A stretch of 64,000 nucleotides of DNA from Tetrahymena elliotti 4EA (lineage: Eukaryota; Ciliophora; Oligohymenophorea; Hymenostomatida; Tetrahymenidae). Positions 1 through 12,500 of the stretch are shown here, piece after piece (position 1 is the first letter of the stretch; every line of letters begins with the position of its first letter). The stretch covers positions 352,492-416,491 of the forward strand of contig JH720363.1 of NCBI GenBank assembly GCA_000231825.2. The letters run 5' to 3'. A program made the position numbers and the translations under genes. The notes below the pieces were generated by a model that made no database searches, was not told where the DNA came from, and saw only the letters and a list, made by a program, of their open reading frames with translations.

Positions 1-1472
1 TTTTAATAAAAAAGTTAACACTAAAAAATCAATCTATTAAATAATTATAGCAACTAGATATTCTTCAAAATATAAATATTTATCAATCAAAAGGTTATTT
101 AAATTATCAAATACTAACACTTTATATTTTAAATATAATTATTCTTTCAAATAAACAACAGTTCAAATAGAGATATTTTGTTCTTTATTTTTAGAAAATA
201 CTAAGACAAATAAATTATGAGTAAAGTATGGTTTTTTTTCACTAAAAAAGTGAACTAAATTATTCAAACTAATATTTCAAATAATATCAATCTATTATTA
301 TTATTCTTAAAAATGCCAAATAAAATCTAAAAATTAATAATGAAAAATATATTTATTGGAATTTCATTTATTTTAAATAATTTACTGATAAAAATAAATT
401 TTAAGTATTTGAAAAAGATTTATTTTCTTTACCATTTTTACAAAACAATAACAAAAAATATGAATTATGATCAATCATTACTGTAATAGTATAATTAATT
501 TTAATAAAGTAGATAGAAGATTAAAAAGAAATACAAAAATTCTAATCATTTTCAAACTATAGGATAACTCTCAAAAAACACTGAAAAAATTGGTAGAAAA
601 ATTTTGGTTAAAGCTCTGAAATTAAAATATACTATTATTAAATAAACATGAAAAATATATTGTAGTTTCTTAAAAACTTTTTCATGTGCATAACTATTTT
701 TAGAAAATATGTTTTCTAATTTAATCATTTGCAATCTAAATAAATTTAAAAATAAAGAATAATTTTATTTTCTTCTACCTATTTAATAAGGTTTTTTGTA
801 GATTTTTTTAAAAATGAACTGAAAGAGTAAATTAGAAATTAAACTGAGAATAATTATTAGTTTCCAGTTATCTTTAAGACAAAATAAAATAAAAAAATAA
901 CCTAAATTAATTAAAATAAATTAAATTAAATATTTTTTTAAAAAGTATTTGTGAATAGAAGTAAATTAGCGTGGACTAACAAATAAATATAAATTAGCTA
1001 ACATTTCAGTTAGAAAAATAAAATTCTGAAATCAAATAGATGCTTTATAAATTTAAATCAGCATAACAATAATACTAATAACTAGTATAAAGAAATTATT
1101 CTTTTTAGATTGGTATCTATTGAATTAACAATATTTGAATTATAGATCTCTAAAAAATATGTTCTAACTTAATATCAAAGTTTGTATTATTTATCCAACT
1201 GATTCCTATTAATATTGATTGAAATAGATATAAATTTTCATGCAATTTTGAATAAACAGTAAGGCTAACACATGGATTTAGTTAAAAAACAATACTATAA
1301 ATTGAAATGATAGGTTTTGGTGTTGATAGTATATAAAAGACTCTTTAGCAAACACAGTTTTAATATAATAAGCAGATTAATTAATTGATAAATTTTTTTA
1401 TAATAACTTGTGTATACATACAATTTTATTTACTTTTAAATAAAAGTTAGGAAGAAAGAAAGTAGATATAAA
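1..1472. other. AT-rich intergenic DNA
   Basis: Very AT-rich sequence upstream of the first gene. Short open stretches on both strands look like chance: they are rich in Lys, Asn, Ile and Phe and show no recognisable domain. The last few hundred bases probably hold the promoter and 5' UTR of the gene starting near 1473. No RNA gene or repeat was recognised. Confidence 0.6.
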
Positions 1473-3457
1473 ATGGATTTAAAAATATAGCACTTCTAAC
1501 TAGAAGACATTTACTAGAGGTGCTCTAACAAGTAACATTTTGGAGAAAAATTAAATTTTTAATAAAATTTATTTTATTATTTGAAGAGTCACATAGTAAG
1601 AAGGTCAAGAAAGATTGCAAATACCATCTGAAGTTTTCTTTGAGTCATGGAATGCATTCAACAAGTATCAAATAAATTTTTTCAATATGTTTTAGAATAT
1701 CTAAAATGCTAATTTAAAAATAATATTAAAGGTGGTGCAAGAGCTAATTAGATTTAGAAAGAACAATATCCATACCTAATTTTGGTAAATTTATTTGCTT
1801 TTATTTAGAGAATGTGAACATTCATTTTAATTGCGTACTTCAATTATTAATTATCTTTTTAAAAATTAGGTAATCTTACATACAAAAAGATGAATGATGG
1901 AAACGACATAAATAATTAAAATGCAAAAACAATAATGATATACTTTAGCGAAAATCTCATAATCTCTAAAAATTTGAAATACAGAGTAATTTTTTTTATT
2001 TTTCTCTTTTGTTCTACTTATAAAAATATTTAAAAATAAACTAACAACCTTTTAATATTATTTGAATGTTAGTTTATTTCTACTTAGTAGAAACTTTTCT
2101 TTATTCAATAATTACCTTACTAAATTTTCTTCTAGTTATTATAGAAGCTTGATTCGAAATTATGTTTTATATTTATTTTAATAAATTTGTTAATCATAGG
2201 GTGACATTGACAACTCTAATTTCCCTCCTATTAAAATAAATTACAGTGCTGTTCATAAGCTCTGCCCAGAGATGAATAAATAAGCAGTAAAGGTCTGCAT
2301 TGAATCTATTTTTAATGAAATTAATGAAGTAAGCATTTTATTTATTTTTAAAATAAAAAATAACTAAGAAAGAAAGAGATTAATAAATCAATCATAGAAG
2401 TTTTAAGTTTAAAATCTAAATATAATAGGTCTACTAAGCTTTAAATTTATTTATTGCTTTCTTTTTCTATAAAATATATTTTTTATTCTTTTTATTGATT
2501 TTTGTTTTATTTGTTTAAATAGATTCTTAGCATCAATAATGTAGAAGTAGATTTAGGAAACTTTGGAAAAATAAATTGCTTTGAAAGAACTTTGAGTCTA
2601 GAGCCATTTATTTTGAGTAAGAAAGTTTAGAATGGAAAATCCAAATAAACAGTTAGATCTCTTTTGGATTCTCGTAAAGGTTTATCAGCTTCAGTACATA
2701 TGCTAAGAGCAGCTAAAGAAATGGATTATTTTGGAGCTACAACAGGAAGCAAAACTCCTTAAACAAAGGATGTTAATTCAAACACTAATTGGAACAACAT
2801 AAATAACCCATAAAGTCTCGATGCCAGCTCACAACTAAATTCTTCTAAACTTAAATTGTAATTAAGCATTAGTGCTGGTGATAGCATAGATAATAGTAGT
2901 GTTAATAATTCTTAATTCAATCGTAAAAATATGAAAATGACTAAGAATTCTGTTGCTTCTAAGTTTGTTTAAAACAATGACAAATAGCAATATTCTCCAA
3001 CTAGAAGATATAAGCATAACAATGTCTAAATTGACCCTGAACTTTTGGCTGCAGGCACTGATCCTTTATCTAAAAATCAAGTAACTTTTTATATTCCTTC
3101 TTTCTATTTAAATATGTTTATTTAAATAATCAAAAGGATTTCTCAAGACTAGCTAATAGTGCAAATTTATTAATTAATTCTAGTTTCCTAAAGCCACCAT
3201 AAGCTAGTATAAGGTTTCCTCCTATCCTTGATAGATTTTCTAGGACATTAGCATCTCCTTTAGCAGCTTAAAAACATAATTTATCAGTTAGCGCAAGAAT
3301 TGCCTCTAATTATACTCCAACTGCTAAGAAACTCTCTTTTGATTAAGAAACGAAAGGTATTAAAGTAATGAAACTATTTGATACATCAGTTTAATTTACA
3401 GCTAACCAAGAGCTCCTATAGCCTCCTGCAACTTTTCTTGAAGAACTTTCATTTGTT
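1473..3457 (+). CDS. CCDC81-like HU-domain region, probably the 5' exons of the dynein gene
   Basis: Several exons read with TAA/TAG as Gln. The proposed start at 1473 gives a peptide beginning MDLKIQHFQ. Around 1600-1810 the frame reads SEVFFESWNAFNK, then after a short intron TISIPNFGKFICF, resembling the first HU-like domain of CCDC81 (a Trp-Asn segment, then Ile-Pro-x-x-Gly-x-Phe). At 2203-2620, split by an intron at about 2329-2521, it reads FPPIKINYSAVHKL and VEVDLGNFGKI, matching the second CCDC81 HU-like domain. The rest is Ser/Asn-rich, with a FPPILDRFSRTLAS segment near 3215. Without splicing at 3458 the frame ends at TGA 3479-3481. With the 59-nt intron 3458-3516 removed it continues into the dynein. 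CCDC81 is a centrosome and cilium-associated protein in animals. Whether this is a fusion or a separate adjacent gene is unsettled. The first exons and start are the least certain. Confidence 0.6.
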
Positions 3458-3516
3458 GTAAAAATATTAAAATCAATATGAGTTTTATTTTAAGTGATAT
3501 GTTTTTTAAATAATAG

Positions 3517-6500
3517 GTAGATGGAGTTAGAAACTAAGAACTAAATAATAAGATGAGGGCTAAGAGAACATGCTATGAAAGATATAAAGCCTATATAGAG
3601 AATGAAATTCCTATTGAATTTGTAGCTTCAATTAATAATTATTGGATAACTGACATTCTTGATTTAATCCCTCACCAGCTATAATATGTGGACAGATAAG
3701 TTATGGAGAATATGATTAATTAAATGCTTAATGAAATTAATAAAGATTATTATGATTCTGTGCGCAAAGCTATCCTAGATTATGTTCTTAAGGATGACTC
3801 AGAAATGCTTAGAATAGGAATTATGGAAATTTATGATGGAGTTGTTGATTATGGAGATAATTATTATAAAGGAATAGAGCCTGATTCTGATTGGAAAGAG
3901 GATGTAAATGCTGCAAAATAAGAAATTATTTAAAATCTTGTCATTAATTCTAGTTCTACTTTAAAGCTTATGCAGCTATGGAAAAGATATGAAAAAATGC
4001 ACTTCTTAGTTCTTCCGACAAAGAAAGATTAAACAATGACTATTCAAAATTTCCTTGAAATTTAGGTAAAATTCAAATTTATTCAAGACAAGTAAATTAA
4101 TGTGAATTTAATTAAAAAAATAGCTTAAAAATATCACAGAAGTCAAAAATCACTTGATTTCTGAATGGCATAAAGATGTTATTGATATTTATCAAGAAGA
4201 ATTAAACTAAATGAATAAAAACAAAGTAAAATTATTTTATTGTTTTTTCCACTAAGTTTAATATTCATTTTTATCTAAATAGCGTTAAGCAATTCTTTTC
4301 TTTAATTCAAATGCTACTTTAATGTCCAATTAAATCAGATAGCTTGTTTCTGATTCTCTTGTTTTGTATAAAGAATTCTTCTAGCGTTTTAAGAAGAATA
4401 AGCTTTTAACTCCTAAAGATATAATAGAAAGAGAGAAAAATCATAATAATTCTATTGAAGATGTCTTTTTGCATGTAAAATTGACTGCTGAAGATAGAAG
4501 AATTGAATTCGCTGATGATCTCTATGAAAGCATACATAAGGAGTTGATTAAAATCATAGACGATATAATTGCAACTACTTAAGGTTTTCCTAGACCAGAA
4601 AATACAATTGCTAGAAGTGTTGTAAAATCTCTTTGGGCTGTTCCAAAAGATGATGAGGTAATTTAATAGAATTTTAAAATATTTATTTAGTTTTATAAAT
4701 AATAATAAGATTTTCTTGAGTGTTAAAGAAGAAATTGATAACATTTTGGAAAAAAATCTCAAAAATGTCTCAGAAGTTGTAAAAGTTTATGACAAATACT
4801 CATATTTACTTGAGGAGAAATAGAGAGTAGAAGCATGGGCAAGAACACCCAGAAAGAGAGAAGAATATACAGCTGAAATGAACAAGTACAAAAAGTTATA
4901 TGAAGAAATAAACAAAGAAATTCCATTCTATGTCAGAACTAATATGGTTTTAGTTGACGGAGTTGATGTTAAAAAATTATTTTTACAAATTTGCTCAGAT
5001 ATAGTGATTATTCTTCAAACTAGCATTCATCACTACTTACTTTCAAAAAATGCTGAAATAGCTAAGGAAATAAACACTATTTAAGAGTTCATTAAGAGTA
5101 AGGCAGAAAATTATGAAAAGATGAAGGACCTTGAAATAACAATTGAAAAGATAAAGAAAACTGACCACAAAAGAATTACAAGTGACTATCAAGATGTTAA
5201 GATTTGGTTCAATTTATTATACAGCACTGTTCATAAAGTGAGTGAAGATGATCTAAAATAACTTTTCATTACAGCTAGTCTTGTTTATAACTTGATGAAT
5301 GTTGTAGAATCGGAAGAATCTAGATTGTAAAAAGTAAAAGTTATTTATTTTGTTAATTCAATCATTTTTATTTAAAATTTTTACTTTAAATAGGAAAAAG
5401 AAGAACTTGAACAAAGACTAAAAAGAAAGAAAGATGAATTTGAATTAAATATTTAAGATGTCCATTCAAAGATTGACTAATTAAATACAACTTACACAAA
5501 CGAATATTCAAAGGAAGAGGCCTGTAAAGCTATTGAAGGTTATAACTAGATACTTAAAGAATATGGTGTTGAGGTAATTAATTTGAAGTAATAATTAGGT
5601 TTTATATGATTATAATTTTAATAGATGAAAGAAATTAATCTTAGAGAAGAGCTTATTGGTTGGACTTAAACTGAATTCCCTAAACTTCAAGAAGCTGAAA
5701 ACAATTTACAACCTTACTAAGACTTATGGTTTTTAATTAGAGATAAGAGTGACAAGATTGACTTATGGAAGAAAGTTAAATCTGTTTTCACCTTAGATCC
5801 TGAAGAGATAGAAAAAGATGTTAAAACAATGTTAAATAAGGCAATGAAGCTTAAAATTATGTTTTCTAAAGCTAAAAACATGGTCAATCCTTTAGAATTA
5901 ACAGAAACTGTTCTTGAAGATTTAAGAGAATTCTAAAAGCATTAACTTTTAATTCACGTATTCTCTAATAAAGGGCTCAAAGATAGACATTGGGATGAAA
6001 TAAGCAATTTAGTAGGCTTTAAAGTTGATCCCCATAAAAAGGAGTCCTTGAGTAGATTTATAGGTCTTAATCTTGAAGACAAATATTAAAAGCTTGAAGA
6101 AATTTCTGATTCTGCAACAAAGGAGTTCAGTATTGAAAAAATTTTAGATAAGGTAAAAAATATAAGCAACTAATATTTTCATCAATTATTATTTATTTTA
6201 CTTAGATGAGAGAAGATTGGGAACCAATAGTCACAGAACTCAAGTCATGGAAAGACACAGGTACTTTTATAGTTTCAGGTGCAAGTGTTGATGAAACACA
6301 AACTATTTTGGATGACTAAATTGTAAAAACAATGACAATGAAGGGTTCACCATATGCAAAAATATTCGAAGATAGAATTATTGAATGGGAAGATTGGCTC
6401 AATTACACTCAAAGTCTTTTTGATTATTTCATAAAAGTTCAATCTGTATGGCTCTATCTCGAACCAGTCTTTACCTCTCCTGATATTACAAAGCATTTAC

Positions 6501-9500
6501 CTATGGAAGGTGAAGAGTTCAGAAAAGTTGACTTCGACTGGCGTAATCAAGTTATGGGTAAAGTCTGTAGAGATCCCAAGGTCGTAGAATTTACTAAAGA
6601 TAAAAGAATGCTTGATATACTCAAAGAATCTCATATTAGATTAGAGAAAGTTCAAAAAGGATTGAACAGCTATTTGGAAGGAAAGAGATCTAATTTCCCA
6701 CGTTTCTATTTCTTATCAAATGATGAACTTTTAGAAATTCTCTCAGAAACTAAAGATCCTCAACGTGTATAACCTCATCTTAAGAAATGCTTTGAAGGTA
6801 TTTAAAAGCTAAAGATCGATAATGAAAAAAAGATATTTGGTATGTATTCATCAGAAGGAGAATATGTTGATTTCCTTACAGTTGTAAACATTTTCTTTTA
6901 TTTAAAAATAATTATTATAAATCATATTTTTTTTCTAGGTTGATACTACATAAGCAAGAGGAAATGTAGATGAGTGGCTAGTTTGGGTTGAAGAGAGAAT
7001 GATCGAGAGTATTCACAGTGTAACAGCTATTGCTTTTGAAGACTATTAATCTATGAAAAGAAGAGATTGGGTCTTAAACAGATGTGGTATGGCTGTATTA
7101 AGTGTAAACATGACATATTGGACATATGGAACTGAGAAGAACTTGAATGATCTTGGAAACAAAGGTGCTGTACTATTTGCTTAAGAATGTAGTGAATAGC
7201 TTGAGTAAATCGTAGACTTAGTCAGATCTGACATTTCTCCTTTAGATAGATGCACCATCGAAGCTTTAATTGTATTGGATGTACATAACAGAGACTGTAT
7301 TACTTAATTAGCCGAAAAGAATATTGATAAAATATCTGATTTTGATTGGTAAGCATAGCTCAGATATTACTGGTAAGATAATGATACCATAGTAAAAATT
7401 ATAAATGCTGTTTGTGATTACAACTATGAGTATTTAGGTAACTCAAGTCGTTTGGTTATTACACCTCTAACAGATAGATGTTATAGAACACTCTGTGGAG
7501 CTATTCATTTAAATTACGGTGGTGCTCCTGAAGGACCAGCAGGTAAACTATATCATTATTGATAATGCTTTATTTTTCCTTCTTTTTTATTATATAACTA
7601 AATGCAAAATTTAAAATTTATTAATTAATGAAAATTTAAGGTACTGGTAAGACCGAAACAGTAAAAGATTTGGCTAAAGCTCTTGCTAGATAATGTGTTG
7701 TGTTCAACTGTTCTGATGGTTTAGATTACAAAGCTATGGGAAAATTCTTTAAGGGATTAGCAAGCAGTGGTGCTTGGAGTTGTTTTGATGAATTCAATCG
7801 TATTGATTTAGAAGTACTTTCAGTCGTTGCATAATAGATGCTCACAATTTAATTGGCTCGTGCTGAAGGAAAAAAAGAATTCTTTTTTGAAGATTCTACC
7901 ATTCGTTTAAAACCTACTTGTAATGCATTTATCACTATGAACCCTGGTTATGCAGGACGTTCAGAACTTCCAGATAACCTTAAGGCTTTGTTCCGTTCAG
8001 TAGCTATGATGGTTCCTGATTATGCTATGATTTCTGAAATTTGTCTTTACTCTTATGGTTTTTCAGATGCTAGAAACCTTGCTCGTAAAATTGTAACAAC
8101 CTATAAACTTTGTTCTGAATAACTCTCATCTTAAGATCACTACGATTATGGTAAATTAAATTAAAAATATTTTTTATATTTTAAATTAATTAAAATGTAT
8201 AGGTATGAGAGCAGTCAAGTCTGTTTTGACAGCAGCTGGTAACTTAAAGAGAAAATTCGTAAATGAAAATGAAAGTATTTTAATGCTTAGAGCTATTAAT
8301 GATGTAAATCTTGCTAAATTCTTGGCATTTGATCTCCCTCTCTTCAAAGGTATTACAAGTGATTTGTTCCCAGGAATATCTTTACCCGAGATAGATTATT
8401 AAAATATGTATGATTGTATAGATATTACTCTTAATAAACTAAACCTTTAGAAGGTTCCATATTTCATTGAAAAAATTATTTAACTATATGAAATGATTCT
8501 TGTCAGACATGGTTTGATGGTTGTTGGAATGCCATTCTCTGGTAAGACATCTGCAATCAAAGTTTTAGCAGGTGCATTAACTTTATTAAACGAAAGAAAT
8601 TAAATGAATGAGAAAAAAGTATAAATTACTAATATAAATCCTAAATCAATAACTATGAATTAACTTTATGGTTTCTCAGATGAAATATCTCATGAATGGG
8701 CTGATGGTGTCCTAGCTATTAAATTTAGAGCCTTTGCAAAATAAGAAAATGATGATAGAAAGGTAAATTTTATTTATTTATATTTTAAACTTTAATATTT
8801 TGTTGCTATTTAATAGTGGCTTATTTTTGATGGCCCTGTTGATGCAGTTTGGATTGAAAACATGAACACTGTCTTAGATGACAACAAAAAGCTTTGTTTG
8901 AATTCAGGTGAAATTATTGCAATGAGCAAAAGTATGAATATGATGTTTGAACCCATGGACTTAGCTGCTGCTTCACCCGCTACAGTTTCAAGATGTGGTA
9001 TGATTTACATGGAACCTTCTTCAATGGGATGGAAACCTCTCTATAATAGCTGGAAGAAAAATTTACCTTCAACACTTCGTGAAGAAGATTATGTTGAAAT
9101 AGATATGCTTTTCAACTGGGTTGTTGATCCTGCTCTTAAGTATCTCAGACACAACCTCAAGGAAATTTCTCCTACTCAAGATCAAAACTTAGTAGTCACT
9201 TTAATGAGAATATTCAGAGGTTTATTGAAAGACTTAGAGGTAAATTTATCATTTTTTATAAAGATTTAAATAAATTTTGAATTTGAATCTATTGAGAAAA
9301 TTCACAAAATTTTATTCAAAATTAATCATTATAAAAATAGAATTAAGAAATATATGATAAATTAGACATAAAATAACGTTTCTAATAAATTGACATGAAA
9401 TTTATTTTCTCCTATATGTGGTCAATCGGAGGATCACTATGTACTTCTTCTGAGAGAAAGTAATTCGATCTGTTTTCAAAGAGATTATTTGGTAAAGATA

Positions 9501-12500
9501 TAGTTGTTCAAGTAGAAAGCAAAAAAATTTCACTTCCTGAAAGAGGCACTATGTATGATTATATTTATAAGATTGAAGAAAAGAAACCTGAAGGTGATTG
9601 GTAACTTTGGATAGATTAAATTATGCCTGAAGAAATAAACCCCAAAAAGAAACCAAATGAGATTATCATTTAAACTTCTGATACAGCTCGTTATAGCTAT
9701 TTACTTAGATAAAATATTAAGATGGAAGTTCCAACTCTTTTCTGTGGTCCAACAGGTACTGGTAAATCTACCTATATTAAGAATTTACTTATGAATGAAT
9801 TACCTCGTTCATAATACATGAATATTGAAGTTGGCTTTTCAGCTCAGACAAGCTCAACTCAAACTATGGATATTATTGATAAAAAGTTAGACAGATTGAA
9901 GAAAGGTGTTTATGGACCTAAATAAGGTAAATGTATTATTTTTGTTGATGATTTGAATATGCCAACAAAAGAAAAATGGGGAGCATAACCTCCTATTGAA
10001 ATTCTTCGTTAAATGCTTGATTAAGGTGGCTGGTATGATTTAAATGATAAAGAAAAACCTTTCAAGCAAATTGTAGAAATTATCTTTGTAAGCGCTATGG
10101 GTCCTCCAGGAGGTGGTAGAACTTTCATTACTCCAAGATTATTGCGTCACTTAAACTTAGTAGCACTAGCTAATTTTGATGAAGAAACTCTTAACAGAAT
10201 TTTCGGTACAATTTTACATTGGTATATGTAAGTGAATCAATTTTCACCTGAAGTAATCAAGAATGAAAATAAAGTGATCAATGCCACTTTAGAAATTTAT
10301 AAGATGGCAATGAATGAATTGTTGCCTACCCCTATGAAGAGTCATTATCTTTTCAACTTAAGAGATTTTGCTAAAGTCATTATGGGTGTTTGTATGAGTG
10401 ATAAAGACACTATTTCAAATCCAGATATATTAATAAGACTTTGGGTACACGAATGCTGGAGAGTATTTGCAGACAGACTTATTAATGAGGATGACAGGTT
10501 AGTCATGCTTAAAGGATTAAGAGAAACAGTTAAAAAAATATTTGGTCTCAACTTTGATACAGTTTTCTCGGTAAATTTTTTTCAAAATAAGTTATTTATT
10601 CTTATTAATTTTATTTTTTTATTTTAAAAAGCACCTTGATAACCCTAATGATAAAGATGAAAAAGTAGATACTTTAGATGAAATGAGAGGATTAATATTT
10701 ACAGATATCTTGACACCTTTAGGTGCTCCTAAAAGACCATATGAAGAAGTTATTGATAAAAATAAATTGCAAGCTGCTTGTGATGAAGCCTTGGGAAATT
10801 ATAATATGCTAAGTGATAAGCCTATGGATCTTGTTCTATTCTCGTTTGCTATAGAACATTTATTGATCATTGAAAGAATTCTCAAACAACCTTCAGGAAA
10901 TGCACTTTTGGTTGGTGTTGGTGGTTCTGGTCGTTAATCTTTGACAAGATTGGCTGGTTCAATGGTAGATGCTACTATTATTCAAATTGAAATCAGTAAA
11001 ACTTATGGTAAAAATGAGTGGCAAGATGATCTTAAAAAAGTCTTAAAGAATGCAGGTGCAAAAGGTCTCCCTACTGTATTCTTATTTACAGATTCTTAGA
11101 TTAAGTAAGAAGGTTTTGTAGAAGATATAAATAACCTATTAAACACTTGCGAAGTTCCAAATCTATTCCCTGCAGAAGACAAAGCAGAAATTCAAGAAGC
11201 TGTAAGAGCAGCTTCTAAAGCTGATGGTAAATGCCCTGATGGACATCCAGAATAACTTTATTCATATTTTGTTGATAGATGTAAATATAAATAATAAACT
11301 AAAAAAATTTTTCAATATTATTTTTTAAAAAGGTAAATAAAACTTACATATTGTTCTATGCTTCTCTCCTATTGGTGATGCCTTTAGAAATAGAGTAAGA
11401 ATGTTCCCTTCTCTTGTTAATTGTTGTACAATTGATTGGTTCTTTGAGTGGCCTTAAGTAAAAATAATATTTATTTGAAAATAAATTGAAAATTAAATTA
11501 TTTTAATAAAGGATGCCTTAGTATCTGTTGCAAAGAAATTCTTAGAAAAAATTGAAATGGAAGTTGAAACAAAATAATCTTGTACTGAAATGGTTTAATA
11601 TTTCCATCAATCAACAATTTAGTGGTCTAATAAATTCTATAGCCATTTAAGAAGAAAATTCTATGTTACTCCAACCTCTTATCTTGAAATGATCATTACT
11701 TTCTAGAATTTACTTGCTGAAAAACGTAAAGAAGTAAAATCATCTATTGATAAGTATGAAAATGGTTATAATTAGATTATAGAAACTGAGAAGGCTGTTG
11801 GAAAAATGCAAATTGATTTAACTGATATGGTTCCTAAGCTTAAAAAAGCAGCTGAAGATACTGAAGAAAAGATGAAGATTGTTGCAAAAGAAAAAGCTGC
11901 TGCAGATATTCTAGCTTCTGGTAACTAAAATTACTATTTAATAAATTTTTATAAATAATAATTACTTTTCAAAAATTAGGTATTTAGAAAGAAGAAGCAG
12001 TTGTGTAAATTGCTGTTAACGAAGCCAATCTTATTAAAGAAGATTGTGAGAAAGATTTGGCAGAAGCTATGCCAGCCCTAGAAGCTGCAGAAAATGCTCT
12101 TAATTGTATCCAAAAAGCTGATATTGATTTCTTGAAATAAATGAGAAATCCTGTAGAGCCAATTAGAGCAACTATGAAAGCTGTTTGTTTGATTCTTTAT
12201 CCAAATCCAACTGAAAAAAAAAAAGATGGACTTAAGACAGTTATTGATTGGTGGGCTGCTTCAGTAAAGCTATTAAATAATCCTTAACTCCTTAAAGATA
12301 TGAAAGGTTACAACAAAGAAGCAATAGAAGATAAGATTATTTAAAGTTTAGGTTCTTACTTCAATGACCCTGAAGCCAAAGACAGTCTTGAAAAAAGTGT
12401 AGTAGAAAAAGCTTCACCAGTTTGCTACTCTATGCTTATGTGGGTTAGAGCCATGTACGATTTCTACTTTGTTAATAGAAAAGTTAAACCTAAAAAAGCT

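Noticed and set aside
552..734. 60-residue minus-strand frame
   Set aside because: Short, Phe/Tyr/Ile-rich, no homology recognised, in very AT-rich intergenic DNA.
4406..4762. 118-residue minus-strand open frame
   Set aside because: It is antisense to dynein exons whose sense frame is clearly conserved; its Phe/Leu/Ser-rich composition is typical of a reverse reading.
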